Positions 27,349 through 27,353 of a stretch of DNA of 27,353 bases are shown piece after piece. Every line of letters begins with the position of its first letter. Positions within the stretch are counted from its first letter, which is position 1. Below the pieces are notes generated by a model. That model ran no database searches and was not told the DNA's origin. It saw only the letters and a list, made by a program, of their open reading frames with translations. This stretch comes from Zoopage sp. CT-All (Eukaryota > Zoopagomycota > Zoopagomycetes > Zoopagales > Zoopagaceae), in contig QZWS01000092.1 in assembly GCA_004114245.1 (NCBI GenBank), forward strand, positions 1-27,353, read 5' to 3'. The translations under genes were made by a program, and so were the position numbers.

Positions 27349-27353
27349 ATTCG

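Noticed and set aside
1-27353. LTR retroelements, capsid-bearing elements, CRISPR arrays, rRNA genes
   Set aside because: No long direct terminal repeats, integrase or protease motifs, spacer-repeat arrays or rRNA sequence were recognised.

Overview
The window looks like nuclear DNA of a fungus with a compact genome. Several housekeeping genes match fungal or eukaryotic families (gamma-COP, LSM5, Jjj1-type J protein, bL17m, a Cti6-like PHD protein, an EAF-like factor). They are broken by very short GT-AG introns, mostly 46-57 nt and one of 88 nt, some with a CTAAC/CTAAT branch-like site. The lineage is not resolved. The style of the LINE reverse transcriptase and the presence of EAF-like and UBE2T-like genes lean towards an early-diverging fungus, but this is inference.

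Layout. Positions 1 to about 5870 hold a minus-strand non-LTR retrotransposon (LINE). ORF1 overlaps ORF2, and ORF2 carries an APE-type endonuclease, a reverse transcriptase and an RNase H domain. ORF2 stays open to the window edge. Its 5' end abuts a foldback element with arms of about 125 bp (5884-6343). Positions 6587-9855 hold two tandem copies of an unrecognised secreted-protein family, one with an F-box-like N-terminal segment and one lacking it. Positions 10217-15106 carry a mitochondrial glutamate-carrier-like gene, a PHD-finger gene and, convergent with it, an E2 ubiquitin-conjugating enzyme with a long C-terminal tail. Then come a homocysteine S-methyltransferase (16269-15136) and a Jjj1-type J protein (18256-16477). 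Positions 18560-20929 hold a second tandem pair: a secreted pseudokinase-like protein with a nuclear-localisation-like tail, and a shortened copy that keeps the two ends but lacks the whole kinase-like domain. The right end is dense with housekeeping genes: mitochondrial bL17, gamma-COP (Sec21), LSM5, an EAF-like elongation factor and a small unknown ORF.

The housekeeping genes serve unrelated core processes (ribosome biogenesis, vesicle coat, mRNA decay and splicing, transcription elongation, mitochondrial transport and translation) and do not form one pathway. The two secreted families, each tandemly duplicated and each with one copy that has lost an internal domain, plus the LINE and foldback element, look like accessory islands set among conserved genes. 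The secreted pseudokinase family is the best candidate for an undescribed effector-like system.
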